Assembly (NCBI GenBank): GCA_041494445.1
Contig: JBGQAU010000046.1
Coordinates: forward strand, 1 to 24,020
Length of the DNA stretch: 24,020 nt
Origin: JAIQFR01 sp041494445
Lineage (GTDB): Bacteria; Acidobacteriota; Polarisedimenticolia; Polarisedimenticolales; JAIQFR01
Reading direction: 5' to 3'
Every line of letters starts with the position of its first letter. Position 1 is the stretch's first letter. This document shows positions 6,234-16,808 of this stretch, one piece after another. The notes under the pieces are model-generated. The model made no database searches and was not told the DNA's origin. It saw only the letters and a program-made list of their open reading frames with translations. The translations under genes and the position numbers were made by a program.

Positions 6234-6776
6234 ATGAAAGACCGATTGCTCGCCAAGCGATACGCGAAGGCTCTCCTGGCCGCGATCGGCGATCCTGCGG
6301 TCGCGGAACGCGCGGACGCCTTCCTCGATGCGATCGCGTCCGCGGCGGACACGTCGCCGGAGCTGCGCGACGTCCTGCTCAACCCCGCGGTCCCGCGGCA
6401 GGTCCGAAGGGCGGTTCTCGAGGCGCTCGCGCGCGAGCGGCAGGCCCCCCAGCTCGTCGCGAGCTTCCTGGCGGTCGTCGCCGACCACGGGCGAGCCGGC
6501 GCGCTCCCCGCGATCGCCGAGGCGTTCCGCGCGATGAAGGACGAGGCGCTCGGCGTCGTCCCCGCGACGCTCACGACCGCCACCGCGCTGCCCGCCGACC
6601 TCGTGGCGCGGGCGCGCGCCGTCCTGGAGAAGCTCACCTCCCGCAAGGTGCGCCTGACCTGCGAGGTGGAGCCCTCGCTGCTCGGAGGCGCGGTCACCCG
6701 GATCGGCTCGACCGTCTACGACGGAAGTCTGAGCACCCAGCTTGGCGATTTGAGGCGCAGGATGGCCGAGGAGTAG
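6234..6776 (+). CDS. atpH: F-type ATP synthase delta subunit
   Basis: A 180-residue delta (OSCP-type) subunit that joins the F1 head to the peripheral stalk on the cytoplasmic side of the membrane. It opens with the typical LAKRYAKALLAA helix, has the LRDVLLNPAVPRQVRRAVLEAL and LVASFLAVVADHGRAGALPAIAEAF stretches, and ends with the conserved C-terminal domain containing EVEPSLLGGAVTRIGSTVYDGSLSTQL. Length is normal. It is the first gene of the cluster and sits 2 nt before atpA. The usual upstream genes for the b subunit (atpF), c (atpE) and a (atpB) are missing here; a 141-nt leader and a bactofilin gene come instead. Confidence 0.95.
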   Translation: MKDRLLAKRYAKALLAAIGDPAVAERADAFLDAIASAADTSPELRDVLLNPAVPRQVRRAVLEALARERQAPQLVASFLAVVADHGRAGALPAIAEAFRAMKDEALGVVPATLTTATALPADLVARARAVLEKLTSRKVRLTCEVEPSLLGGAVTRIGSTVYDGSLSTQLGDLRRRMAEE

Positions 6777-6778
6777 GC

Positions 6779-8341
6779 ATGGAGATCAGGGTCGACGAGA
6801 TCAGCAAGATCATCCGGCAGCAGATCGAGGGGTACGAGCGCAGGACCGACACGGCGGAGGTCGGCACGATCCTCTCGGTCGGCGACGGCATCGCCAGGAT
6901 CTACGGTCTCGAGCGGGTGATGGCCGGGGAGCTGCTGGAGCTGCCCCAGGGCGTGATGGGGATGGCGCTCAACCTCGAGGAGGACAGCGTCGGCGCCGTG
7001 CTCCTCGGCGAGACCACGCGGATCAAGGAAGGGGACGAGGTCCGGCGCACGCGCCGGATCGTGCAGGTCCCCGCCGGCGACGCGCTGATCGGGCGGGTGG
7101 TGGACGCGCTGGGCCAGCCGCTGGACGGCAAGGGGCCGATCTCGACCCAGACCTTCATGAACGTGGAGCGGATCGCGCCGGGGGTGGTGGACCGGGTTCC
7201 CGTGAAGGAGCCGCTGCAGACCGGGATCAAGGCGATCGACAGCATGATCCCGATCGGGCGCGGGCAGCGCGAGTTGATCATCGGCGACCGCCAGACCGGC
7301 AAGACCGCGATCGCCCTCGACGCGATCATCAACCAGAAGGGGCGGGACGTCGTCTGCATCTACGTGGCGATCGGCCAGAAGCAGTCGACCGTCGCCCAGG
7401 TCGTCAAGACCCTCGAGGAGCACGGGGCGATGGACTTCACGATCGTCGTCGCCGCGTCGGCCTCGTCGCCGGCCCCGCTCCAGTACCTGGCCCCCTACGC
7501 GGGATGCGCGATGGGGGAGTACTTCCAGTTTCACGGCAAGGACGGCCTGCCCGCCGGGGCGTCGAACCCCGGCAGGGCGGTGCTCTGCATTTACGACGAC
7601 CTGTCGAAGCACGCGGCCTCGTACCGCGAGATCTCGCTCCTGCTCCGCCGGCCCCCGGGGCGCGAGGCGTACCCCGGGGACGTGTTCTACCTTCACTCGC
7701 GTCTCCTCGAGCGGGCCGCCAAGCTCGGCCCGGCGATGGGAGGCGGCTCGCTGACCGCGCTGCCGATCATCGAGACCCAGGCCGGGGACATCTCGACGTA
7801 CATCCCGACCAACGTGATCTCGATCACCGACGGCCAGATCTATCTCGAGGCGGACCTGTTCTACTCCGGTGTCCGGCCCGCGGTGAACGTGGGCCTGTCG
7901 GTGTCGCGAGTCGGCGGGAACGCGCAGATCAAGGCGATGAAGCAGGTGGCGGGTCCGCTGCGGCTCACCCTCGCGCAGTACCGCGAGCTGGCGGCCTTCG
8001 CCCAGTTCGGCTCGGACCTGGACAAGGCAACCCAGGCGCAGCTCGCCCGCGGCAAGCGGCTGGTGGAGATCCTGAAGCAGGGCCAGTACTCGCCGCTCGA
8101 GGTCGAAAAGCAGATCCTGGTGATCTACGCAGCGACCAACGGTTACCTCGACGACCTCGAGGTCGCCGATTGCCTCCCCTTCGAGCGCGAGCTGCACCGG
8201 CACCTCGACGTCCAGGGGAGGGAGCTGATGCAGGAGATCGTGCGCAAGGGAAGCCTCGACGACGGGCTGAAGGCCCGCATCAAGGAGCTGCTGGACGACT
8301 TCAAGGCGACGTTCAAGGCCTCACGAGCCAACGCCGCATAA
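6779..8341 (+). CDS. atpA: F-type ATP synthase alpha subunit
   Basis: A 520-residue alpha subunit, the non-catalytic nucleotide-binding subunit of the F1 hexamer. The N-terminal delta-contact helix (ISKIIRQQIEGYE) is followed by a beta barrel beginning VGTILSVGDGIARIYGLE. The Walker A motif GDRQTGKT puts its lysine at residue 175, the same number as in E. coli. The central stretch holds ALPIIETQAGDISTYIPTNVISITDGQI, and the conserved arginine segment is FYSGVRPAVNVGLSVSRVGG. The ATG at 6779 follows GAGGAG, which lies in the end of atpH. The next gene starts 12 nt after its stop. Confidence 0.98.
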   Translation: MEIRVDEISKIIRQQIEGYERRTDTAEVGTILSVGDGIARIYGLERVMAGELLELPQGVMGMALNLEEDSVGAVLLGETTRIKEGDEVRRTRRIVQVPAGDALIGRVVDALGQPLDGKGPISTQTFMNVERIAPGVVDRVPVKEPLQTGIKAIDSMIPIGRGQRELIIGDRQTGKTAIALDAIINQKGRDVVCIYVAIGQKQSTVAQVVKTLEEHGAMDFTIVVAASASSPAPLQYLAPYAGCAMGEYFQFHGKDGLPAGASNPGRAVLCIYDDLSKHAASYREISLLLRRPPGREAYPGDVFYLHSRLLERAAKLGPAMGGGSLTALPIIETQAGDISTYIPTNVISITDGQIYLEADLFYSGVRPAVNVGLSVSRVGGNAQIKAMKQVAGPLRLTLAQYRELAAFAQFGSDLDKATQAQLARGKRLVEILKQGQYSPLEVEKQILVIYAATNGYLDDLEVADCLPFERELHRHLDVQGRELMQEIVRKGSLDDGLKARIKELLDDFKATFKASRANAA

Positions 8342-8353
8342 AGGCCGAATCGA

Positions 8354-9208
8354 ATGGCGAAGACACGGGACATCAAGCGGCGCATCCGCTCCATAAGGAG
8401 CACGATGCAGGTGACCCGCGCCATGAAGATGGTGTCCGCGGCGAAGCTCCGCCGCTCGCAGGAGCGGATCCACGAGGCGCGGCCGTACGCGAGCCGGATG
8501 CTGTGGGTCCTCCGGTCGCTGGCCTCGCGGGCGAACCCGGATGCCCATCCGCTCCTCCGCGTACGCCCGGAGCAGCGGATCGACCTCCTGATCGTGACGG
8601 CCGACAAGGGGCTCTGCGGTTCGTTCAACACGAGCGTGTACAAGAAAGCGGCGGGGTTCCTCGAGACGCACGCCGGCCGCGAGGTGTCGCTCGACCTGGT
8701 GGGACGCAAGGGGCGGGACCACTTCCGGCGAGATCCCCGGCCGAGCCGGCGCGAGTGGACCGACCTCTACCGCACCCTCGGCTACACCACGGCCGCCGAG
8801 ATCGCGCGCGACCTGATGGGCGAGTACGTGGGGGAGAGGACCGACGCGGTCTACATCGTCTACAACGAGTTCAAGTCCATGATCCAGCAGCGGCCCGTGG
8901 TCGAGCGACTCCTCCCGATCGAGCGGCTCGATCTGGCCCCGGGCGAGGTGGCCGAGGACTACATCTACGAGCCCGCGCCGGCGGCGCTTTTCGATCGGCT
9001 GCTCCCGAGACACGTGGAGGTCCAGGTTTACCGGGCGCTCCTCGAGTCCGCGGCGGCGGAGAACGCCGCCCGCATGACCGCCATGGAGTCCGCCACGAAC
9101 AACGCGGCGGAGCTGATCGAGTCGCTGACGCTCTACATGAACCGGGTGAGGCAGGCCTCGATCACCACCGAGATCATCGAGGTGGTGTCGGGGGCGGAAG
9201 CGTCGTGA
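8354..9208 (+). CDS. atpG: F-type ATP synthase gamma subunit
   Basis: A 284-residue gamma subunit, the rotating central shaft. The N-terminal helix carries the family pattern DIKRRIRSIRSTMQVTRAMKMVSAAKLRRSQ, and the C-terminal helix has the signature ESAAAENAARMTAMESATNNAAELIESLTLYMNRVRQASITTEI. The Rossmann-like middle contains LLIVTADKGLCGSFN. Length is normal for bacteria. It lies between atpA (12 nt) and atpD (30 nt), the standard A-G-D order. Confidence 0.97.
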   Translation: MAKTRDIKRRIRSIRSTMQVTRAMKMVSAAKLRRSQERIHEARPYASRMLWVLRSLASRANPDAHPLLRVRPEQRIDLLIVTADKGLCGSFNTSVYKKAAGFLETHAGREVSLDLVGRKGRDHFRRDPRPSRREWTDLYRTLGYTTAAEIARDLMGEYVGERTDAVYIVYNEFKSMIQQRPVVERLLPIERLDLAPGEVAEDYIYEPAPAALFDRLLPRHVEVQVYRALLESAAAENAARMTAMESATNNAAELIESLTLYMNRVRQASITTEIIEVVSGAEAS

Positions 9209-9238
9209 CGGGGATCGTCCCCAACCTCGGGAGCGGAC

Positions 9239-10678
<1,440 letters not shown>

Positions 10679-10685
10679 GACGGCG

Positions 10686-11105
10686 ATGGACCCCCTGAAG
10701 ATCGACCTCGAGATCGTCACGCCCGGGCGCCTCGTGGCATCCGAGACCGTGGACGAAGTGGTGCTGCCCGGCGCCGAGGGGTACCTGGGAGTCCTGCCGG
10801 GGCACGCGCCGCTCCTGACCGGCCTCGGGGCGGGGGAGATCAGCTACCGGTCCGGCGGACGCGTCCGATACCTGGCGGTCTCCGGCGGCTTCGCCGAGGT
10901 CCTGCGGCACCGCGTGAGCGTTCTCGCCGAAACCTGCGAGCGCGCCGAGGAGATCGACGTGGCGCGGGCCAACGACGCGCGGGACCGGGCGAAGTCGGAG
11001 ATCGGCCGCGCCGAGGCCGCCGAGGCCGACCTCCGAAACGCCGCGTCGCGGCTCGAGAGGGCGGAGGTCCGCATCGCCGTCGCGAAGCACGCGAGCACCG
11101 GCTGA
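10686..11105 (+). CDS. atpC: F-type ATP synthase epsilon subunit
   Basis: A 139-residue epsilon subunit, part of the central stalk and an intrinsic regulator of ATP hydrolysis. The beta-sandwich domain has the family marks IVTPGRLVASETVDEVVLPGAEGYLGVLPGHAPLLT and YLAVSGGFAEV; a two-helix C-terminal domain rich in Ala, Glu and Arg follows (residues about 88-136). It is the last gene of the cluster; a stem-loop begins in its stop codon region. Confidence 0.95.
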   Translation: MDPLKIDLEIVTPGRLVASETVDEVVLPGAEGYLGVLPGHAPLLTGLGAGEISYRSGGRVRYLAVSGGFAEVLRHRVSVLAETCERAEEIDVARANDARDRAKSEIGRAEAAEADLRNAASRLERAEVRIAVAKHASTG

Positions 11106-11136
11106 CCCTTCGGCGGAGTCCTCGCTCGGGGGTCAG
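11102..11136 (+). terminator. Stem-loop at the end of the atp cluster
   Basis: CTGACCC (11102-11108, including the atpC TGA) pairs perfectly with GGGTCAG (11130-11136) across a 21-nt loop. No U-tract follows, so it may be a weak or factor-assisted terminator, or an mRNA 3' end stabiliser. The next gene starts only 18 nt later. Confidence 0.35.
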
Positions 11137-11153
11137 GCGACGGGAGCTTTGAG

Positions 11154-12365
11154 TTGAGAACGCCGGACCGATCTTCGCCGCTTTTCCTCGCGAGCGCCTC
11201 CACCCGGCTTCCGACCCGCGCGCGCGGCCTGGTCCGCGGAGCCGTCCTCCTCGCGACGCTCCTGTGCGCCGCGGGCTGCTCCCGGCCCGTCCTCGTCGGC
11301 GTGGTCGTTTCCGACACCGGCGCGGCAGCCCCCTACGGCGAGAAGGTCCGCCGGGGACTCGAGGTGGCCCTCGACGACCTGCGCGCCGCGGGAGGCGTCG
11401 GAGCGAGGATCCGGCTCCTCTACCGTGACGACGCCACCAATCCCGACGTCGGCGCTCAGGTGACCCGGGAGCTGATCGAGAAGGAAGGCGTGCGGCTCGT
11501 GATCGGGGCGGTCTCCTCGCCGGTGACGCTCAGGATCGCGCCCCTGTGTCAGAGCCGCCGGACGATCCTCCTCTCGCCGACGTCGTCCTCGCCGGCGATC
11601 ACCGCGGCCGGGGACTGGATCTACCGGAACTACCCTTCGGACACCCTCGAGGGAACCTCGCTGGCGGATTTCGCCCGGGACCTCGGATTCCGTCGCGTCG
11701 CGGTCCTCGCGGTCCAGAACGAGTTCGGCGCCGGCCTTTCCAAGGTGTTCGCCGAACGCTTCGAGGGGGACACGCGACGTGTGATCCGCTCGCTCGCGTA
11801 CCGTGAGGGGGATGTCGAGACGTTCGGCGTCCTCGCCGAGCAGCTGCGGCTCCTGTCTCCCGACGGCGTGTACGTTGCGGGGTACGCCGACGACACCGCG
11901 GGAATCCTCCGCGCGCTTCGGGACGCGGGGGTCCGCGCGGTGGTGCTCGGGACCTCGTCCATGACCGCCGAGGCGGTGCGCCGCGCGGGGCCGGCCGCCG
12001 AGGGGTTCGTGTTCCCGGAGACCTCGTTCGATCCCCAATCGCTCCGTCCCGCCGCCCGCCGCTTCGTCGCCGCCTACCGTGCGCGGTTCCACGAGGACCC
12101 GGACGGTTTCGCCGCCCACGCTCACGACGCGCTGAAGCTGCTGGCCGTCGCGATGGAGCGGGAGGGGTCGGCGGACCCGGAGAGCGTGCGGCGCGGCCTC
12201 AACGCGATCGAGGATTACCCGGGTGCCGCGGGTCCGGTGGCGTTCGACGAGAACGGGGACGTGGTCCAGTACCCGAGGCTGTTCATCGTGAACCACGGCC
12301 ATGCGGAGCCGTACGACCGATTCATCGAGGGGGGCGGCACCCTGCCGGTCCCCGCCGCGAACTGA
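11154..12365 (+). CDS. Branched-chain amino acid-type ABC transporter substrate-binding lipoprotein
   Basis: A 403-residue type I periplasmic binding protein of the LivJ/Peripla_BP_6 family. The hydrophobic segment LVRGAVLLATLLCAAGC ends in a lipobox with Cys42, so the mature protein should be membrane-anchored. The start of the fold reads VLVGVVVSDTGAAAPYGEKVRRGLEVALDDL, followed by LVIGAVSSPVTLRIAPLCQ and, in lobe 2, HAHDALKLLAVAME. The start is TTG at 11154 with GGGAG 7 nt upstream; a long basic n-region results, so a later start cannot be excluded. No LivHMGF permease or ATPase genes are adjacent, so it may serve a distant transporter or be a sensory or envelope binding protein. The ligand is unknown. 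Confidence 0.88.
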   Translation: MRTPDRSSPLFLASASTRLPTRARGLVRGAVLLATLLCAAGCSRPVLVGVVVSDTGAAAPYGEKVRRGLEVALDDLRAAGGVGARIRLLYRDDATNPDVGAQVTRELIEKEGVRLVIGAVSSPVTLRIAPLCQSRRTILLSPTSSSPAITAAGDWIYRNYPSDTLEGTSLADFARDLGFRRVAVLAVQNEFGAGLSKVFAERFEGDTRRVIRSLAYREGDVETFGVLAEQLRLLSPDGVYVAGYADDTAGILRALRDAGVRAVVLGTSSMTAEAVRRAGPAAEGFVFPETSFDPQSLRPAARRFVAAYRARFHEDPDGFAAHAHDALKLLAVAMEREGSADPESVRRGLNAIEDYPGAAGPVAFDENGDVVQYPRLFIVNHGHAEPYDRFIEGGGTLPVPAAN

Positions 12366-12372
12366 GGAAGCC

Positions 12373-13161
12373 GTGACCCCAGACCGGGCAGGCCGACCCC
12401 ACCTGACCGTCGTGATCCCCGCGTTCAACGAGGAGCGCCGAGTGGCGGGCACGCTGGCGAGGATCGCCGCCTACGTGGAGAAGGCGGGGCTGACCGCGGA
12501 GATCCTCGTCGTGGACGACGGCTCGTCGGACGCCACCGCGCGCGTGGCCGGGGATTCCCTGAAGGGGAGGCGAGGCCGGGTCCTGAGGAACGCCGAGAAC
12601 CACGGCAAGGGGTTTTCCGTGCGGCGCGGCGTGATCGAGGCCGCGGGCCGCTGGGTCCTCCTGACCGACGCGGACCTCTCGGCGCCGATCGAGGAGCACG
12701 CGGTCCTCGCCGAGGCGGTGCGGGAGCGCGACCTCGACGTGGCCATCGGCTCGCGCGCCCTCTCGGGCTCCCGGGTCGAGGTCCGCCAGAACCCGGTTCG
12801 CCAGGCCATGGGGAAGACCTTCAACCGGATCATCCGGCTGATGACCGGTCTCCCGTATCGCGACACGCAGTGCGGCTTCAAGCTCATGGACCGCGACCGG
12901 GTCCGTCCGCTCTTCGAGAAGATGGTGGTGAATCGCTTCGCGTTCGACGTGGAGTTCCTCTACCTGTGCATGCGCTTCGGCATCAAGGTGCGCGAGGTGC
13001 CGGTGGTCTGGAGGAACTCCCCGGGGTCCAAGGTGGGCCTCTTCGGCGACCCGATCAACATGATCTTCGACGTGGCCCGCGTGCGCTGGCGATTCCGGCG
13101 GGGGCTGTACAACCCCGAGGTGGGGGCGCCGGGCCGCGCCGGAGGCGAGAGCGGGGGGTGA
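12373..13161 (+). CDS. Family 2 glycosyltransferase, dolichyl-phosphate glucosyltransferase (ALG5)-like
   Basis: A 262-residue GT-A enzyme. TVVIPAFNEERRV opens the fold at about residue 12, VVDDGSSDAT follows, and LLTDADLSAPIEE holds the DxD-type metal and sugar-nucleotide site. The acceptor half has GKTFNRIIRLMTGLPYRDTQCGFKLM, typical of the polyprenyl-phosphate glucosyl/mannosyltransferase group. No transmembrane segment is evident, unlike many polyprenol-phosphate glycosyltransferases. It presumably transfers a hexose from a nucleotide sugar to a lipid phosphate at the inner membrane for envelope glycan assembly; donor and acceptor are not determinable here. The start is GTG at 12373, 7 nt after the previous stop and with GAGGAA just upstream; the frame is open further 5' but that overlaps the lipoprotein gene. 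Confidence 0.9.
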   Translation: MTPDRAGRPHLTVVIPAFNEERRVAGTLARIAAYVEKAGLTAEILVVDDGSSDATARVAGDSLKGRRGRVLRNAENHGKGFSVRRGVIEAAGRWVLLTDADLSAPIEEHAVLAEAVRERDLDVAIGSRALSGSRVEVRQNPVRQAMGKTFNRIIRLMTGLPYRDTQCGFKLMDRDRVRPLFEKMVVNRFAFDVEFLYLCMRFGIKVREVPVVWRNSPGSKVGLFGDPINMIFDVARVRWRFRRGLYNPEVGAPGRAGGESGG

Positions 13162-13201
13162 GCCGCCCGCGACGCGCGCCGCCGGGGGAAAGCCCGTCCT
13201 C

Positions 13202-13230
13202 TGGAAAGGATACGCGGGAGGTCGTAGTCT
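13202..13230 (+). promoter_or_regulatory. Candidate mfd promoter giving a nearly leaderless transcript
   Basis: TGGAAA (13202-13207), 17 bp, then TAGTCT (13225-13230). Transcription would begin at about the mfd ATG (13238). The nearest Shine-Dalgarno-like GGGAGG is about 16 nt from the ATG, which is too far to be ideal. The -35 resembles those of two other candidate promoters in this window. Confidence 0.35.
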
Positions 13231-13237
13231 GGGCGCG

Positions 13238-16200
13238 ATGAGCGTCGATCTCTCCCTCTTCGCGCCGGTCCTCGAATCCCCGTACTTCCGCGAGCTCGAG
13301 CATCGGCTTCGGATGCAGGGCAGGGGACTCGCCCTTCAGGGGCTGGTCGAGGGGGCGCGGGCGCTGGTCCTGACGCTCCTCGCCGAGAGAACCCGGCGGC
13401 GGATCCTGCTCGTGGTCTCCGACGACGCCGCGCTCGAGTCCTGGCAGCGAGGCCTCGCGGCCTTCGCGTCCCTCGCGGGACGGGACCCGCGCCGGGTCGT
13501 GGCGCTTCCGGCGATGGACGCCGATCCGTACAACGCGATTCCGGCGCACCCCGAGGTCGTCCGCGAGCGCGTCGTCGCGCTGCGGCGCCTCGCGCGGGGC
13601 GACGCGGACCTGCTCCTCTGCCCCGCCCGCGGGCTCCTCGCGCGGCTTCCCTCCCCGGAGGAGCTGGCGGGACGCACGCGGGTGGTCAGGAAGGGGGACA
13701 GCCTGCCGCCCGACCGCTTCGTGCTCGACGCGATGGCGTCGGGCTACCGCCGGGTGGACACCGTGAGCGCGCCCGGGGAGGTTTCGCGCCGGGGCGGGAT
13801 CGTGGACATCTTCCCTCCCGGGGCCGACGAGCCGATCCGAATCGAGCTGTTCGGCGACACGGTGGACTCGATCCGATCGTTCGACACCGACCACCAGCGG
13901 TCCACCGGCTTCCTCGAGGAAGCGGTGATCGCCCCGGCGGCTGAGAGCGCCGCCGGCGACGATGCCCTCGAGCGGCTCGCCCGCTACCTCGAGGACGGCG
14001 CGTCGAGGGCGCGGAAAGAGGACGGCCCGGTCCGCGAGTTTCGCGAGCGGCTCGACGCCCTTCGCGCCGACGGATACCTGCCCGGCCTCGAGGCGCTCGC
14101 CTCCATCACGGCGGCCCGACCGGTCCTGCTCTTCGACCACGCGGGCGAGATGCTCCTGGCGGTGGACGAGCCCGAGCGCGTCGAGGAGGAGCTGGCCCGC
14201 GGGGCCCACGACGCCCGGTCGGCGTACGAGCAGAGCGGCGAGCGGATCCTGCCGCCGCCGGACCGGCTCTACGCCCATTCCGTCGAGGTGCGCGATCGCC
14301 TTCGCTCGGCGGAGCTGTTCTTGCAAGAGCTGGTCTCCGACCCGCCGACCGGCGCGTCCGCCTCCTTCTCCACCGCGTCCCGGCCGGCGCCGAGCTACTC
14401 CGGGCGGATCGCCGATCTGGCACGGGACCTCGACGCCCGGACGGGGACGGGAGTGAGGACGCTCTGCGTCATGCGTGCGCCGGGAAGCGCCGGGCGCCTC
14501 GCCGAGATCCTGGCCGAGTACGGGCACGCCCCGGCGCTCCTGGCCGGAGCGGAGCGGCCGGGGCCGGGTGCCGCGGGCCACGGGGGTCTCTTCGTCCTGA
14601 CCGGCGGGCTCCGGGCGGGATTCGAGCTCCCGGCGGAGAGGGTTGTCGTCCTCTCCGAGCGCGAGGTCTTCGGGGAGGAGCCGAAGGCGGCGGAGCGGAG
14701 GGGCCGGGGGCGTGCCGCGTTCCTCTCCGACTTCCGCGACCTCAAGGTCGGCAGCCTGGTGGTCCACGTGGACCACGGGATCGCGAGGTACGCCGGGCTC
14801 GGCCGGCCGAAGGGCGGCAGCCTGAACCGCGACTTCATGCTGCTGGAATTCGCCGGGGCCGATCGTCTGTTCGTCCCGGTGGACCGTCTCGACCTCGTCC
14901 AGAAATACGCGGGCGTGGCCGGCCGCCGCCCGCAGCTGGACCGTCTCGGGGGACCCGGCTGGGCGAGGATCAAGTCGCGCGTCAGGAAGTCGGTCGAGTC
15001 CATGGCGAAGGATCTCCTCGAACTCTACGCCCGGCGGAAGACGGCCGTGGGGACCGCGTTCTCCCCGGACACGCCGTGGCAGCAGGAGCTGGAGGCCGCG
15101 TTCCCGTACGACCTGACCCCCGACCAGGATCGGGCGATCAGGGAGGTGAAGCTGGACATGGAGTCGCCGCGGCCGATGGATCGCCTGCTGGTGGGGGACG
15201 TGGGGTTCGGCAAGACCGAGGTCGCGGTGCGCGCGACCTTCAAGGCGGTGACGGACGGGTTCCAGGTGGCGGTCCTGGCGCCGACCACCGTGCTCGCGGC
15301 GCAGCACTTCGGCACGTTTCGGGACCGCTTCGCGCCGTTTCCCCTCCGCGTCGAGATGATCTCGCGTTTCCGCTCCCCCGCGGAGGTCAAGGAGGTGCTC
15401 CTCAGGGTCGAACGGGGCGAGGTGGACGTCCTGATCGGCACGCACCGCCTCCTCTCCCGGGACGTGCGCTTCCGCCGCCTCGGCCTCCTTGTCGTGGACG
15501 AGGAGCAGCGGTTCGGGGTCGCCCACAAGGAGCGGGTCAAGACCCTCGCGCTGGGGGTCGACGTGCTGGCGATGACCGCGACGCCGATCCCGCGCACGCT
15601 CCAGATGTCGCTGGCCGGCGTGCGCGACCTTTCCATCATCGAGACGCCGCCGCCCGGGCGCTCCGCGATCCAGACCTACCTCGTCCCGTTCCGAAAGAGC
15701 GTGATCGCGCAGGCGATCCGACAGGAGCTGCGCCGGAACGGCCAGGTCTTCGTCGTGCACGACCGCGTCGAGACGCTCCCGGCGATGGCGCGCGCCGTGC
15801 GGGAGATGGTCCCCGAGGCGAGGCTCGTGATGGCGCACGGCCAGATGCCCGAGCGCGAGCTCGAGCGGATGATGCTCCGGTTCCTGAGCCGCGAGGCGGA
15901 CATCCTGGTCACCACCACGATCATCGAGAACGGCCTCGACATCCCAAGCGCGAACACGATCGTGGTCAACCGGGCGGACCGGTTCGGCCTTGCGCAGCTC
16001 TACCAGCTCCGCGGCCGGGTCGGTCGGAGCGAGCACCATGCGTACGCTTACTTCATCATCCCCGGGCGGCATGCCCTGTCGGACACCGCGCGCAAGCGGC
16101 TCAAGGCGCTCCAGGAGTTCAGCGAGCTCGGGGCGGGCTTCAGGCTCGCCGCGGCCGACCTCGAGATCCGCGGAGCGGGGGAGTTCCTGGGGTCGCGGCA

Positions 16201-16735
16201 GCACGGTCACATCGCCGCCCTCGGATTCGACCTCTACGCGCAGATGCTCGAGCAGGCGGTCCGCGAGCTTCAGGGGGAGCGGGTCGAGGAGCGCGTTCCC
16301 GCGAGCCTCCACCTCGGTGTGGACATCAAGGTCCCCGAGAGCTACATGCCCGACGTCGGCGACCGTCTCGTTCTCTACAAGCGACTGGCCTCCGCGCGCG
16401 ACGGTGCCGAAGTGGACCGACTCCAGGCGGACACCGAGGACCGGTACGGGCACCTCCCCCCGCCGGCGGTCAACCTGTTCGACATGGGTCGCTTGAGGCT
16501 CGTGGCGGAAGCCGCGGGAGTCCGGAGCGTCGACGTGGCCGACGGGCGCCTGCAGATTCGTCTGCGCGAGAAGCCGGCCCTGGAGCCGCGGCGCGTGGTC
16601 GAGATGCTCGCGCGCGAGCGCGGCACCCTCACCCCGTCGGGGATGATGGTTCTGCCGGCTCCCGAGCGCGCGGGGGAGCGGATCCGCGCGGTGCGCGAGG
16701 TGCTGCGGCGCCTCGCGGGAGAGCCGGCGGCCTGA
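13238..16735 (+). CDS. mfd: Transcription-repair coupling factor Mfd
   Basis: A 1165-residue Mfd, full length for the family. It removes RNA polymerase stalled at DNA lesions and recruits UvrA. The N-terminal UvrB-homology region carries DADPYNAIPAHPEVV and RRGGIVDIFPPGADEPIRIELFGD. The RNA polymerase-interacting domain starts near residue 500 (LKVGSLVVHVDHGIARYAGL). The translocase motor has Walker A GDVGFGKTE (Lys659), the DEEQ box (754-757), TATPIPRTLQMSLAGVRD and the TRG region IIENGLDIPSANTIVVNRADRFGLAQLYQLRGRVGRS. The C-terminal UvrA-masking domain contains YMPDVGDRLVLYKRLA. The ATG at 13238 is the natural start. Confidence 0.98.
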   Translation: MSVDLSLFAPVLESPYFRELEHRLRMQGRGLALQGLVEGARALVLTLLAERTRRRILLVVSDDAALESWQRGLAAFASLAGRDPRRVVALPAMDADPYNAIPAHPEVVRERVVALRRLARGDADLLLCPARGLLARLPSPEELAGRTRVVRKGDSLPPDRFVLDAMASGYRRVDTVSAPGEVSRRGGIVDIFPPGADEPIRIELFGDTVDSIRSFDTDHQRSTGFLEEAVIAPAAESAAGDDALERLARYLEDGASRARKEDGPVREFRERLDALRADGYLPGLEALASITAARPVLLFDHAGEMLLAVDEPERVEEELARGAHDARSAYEQSGERILPPPDRLYAHSVEVRDRLRSAELFLQELVSDPPTGASASFSTASRPAPSYSGRIADLARDLDARTGTGVRTLCVMRAPGSAGRLAEILAEYGHAPALLAGAERPGPGAAGHGGLFVLTGGLRAGFELPAERVVVLSEREVFGEEPKAAERRGRGRAAFLSDFRDLKVGSLVVHVDHGIARYAGLGRPKGGSLNRDFMLLEFAGADRLFVPVDRLDLVQKYAGVAGRRPQLDRLGGPGWARIKSRVRKSVESMAKDLLELYARRKTAVGTAFSPDTPWQQELEAAFPYDLTPDQDRAIREVKLDMESPRPMDRLLVGDVGFGKTEVAVRATFKAVTDGFQVAVLAPTTVLAAQHFGTFRDRFAPFPLRVEMISRFRSPAEVKEVLLRVERGEVDVLIGTHRLLSRDVRFRRLGLLVVDEEQRFGVAHKERVKTLALGVDVLAMTATPIPRTLQMSLAGVRDLSIIETPPPGRSAIQTYLVPFRKSVIAQAIRQELRRNGQVFVVHDRVETLPAMARAVREMVPEARLVMAHGQMPERELERMMLRFLSREADILVTTTIIENGLDIPSANTIVVNRADRFGLAQLYQLRGRVGRSEHHAYAYFIIPGRHALSDTARKRLKALQEFSELGAGFRLAAADLEIRGAGEFLGSRQHGHIAALGFDLYAQMLEQAVRELQGERVEERVPASLHLGVDIKVPESYMPDVGDRLVLYKRLASARDGAEVDRLQADTEDRYGHLPPPAVNLFDMGRLRLVAEAAGVRSVDVADGRLQIRLREKPALEPRRVVEMLARERGTLTPSGMMVLPAPERAGERIRAVREVLRRLAGEPAA

Positions 16736-16750
16736 GCGCGCCCTCGGCCC

Positions 16751-16780
16751 TGGAACCGCCGGCTTCCCGCGGTCTATACT
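16751..16780 (+). promoter_or_regulatory. Candidate promoter for the SurA-like pair
   Basis: TATACT at 16775-16780 is a 5/6 match to the -10 consensus; TGGAAC at 16751 lies 18 bp upstream. It is in the 73-nt gap between mfd and the SurA-like lipoprotein and gives a leader of about 20 nt. Confidence 0.5.
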
Positions 16781-16808
16781 TCCCCACTGTTTCCCGGAGA
16801 ACGTCACC

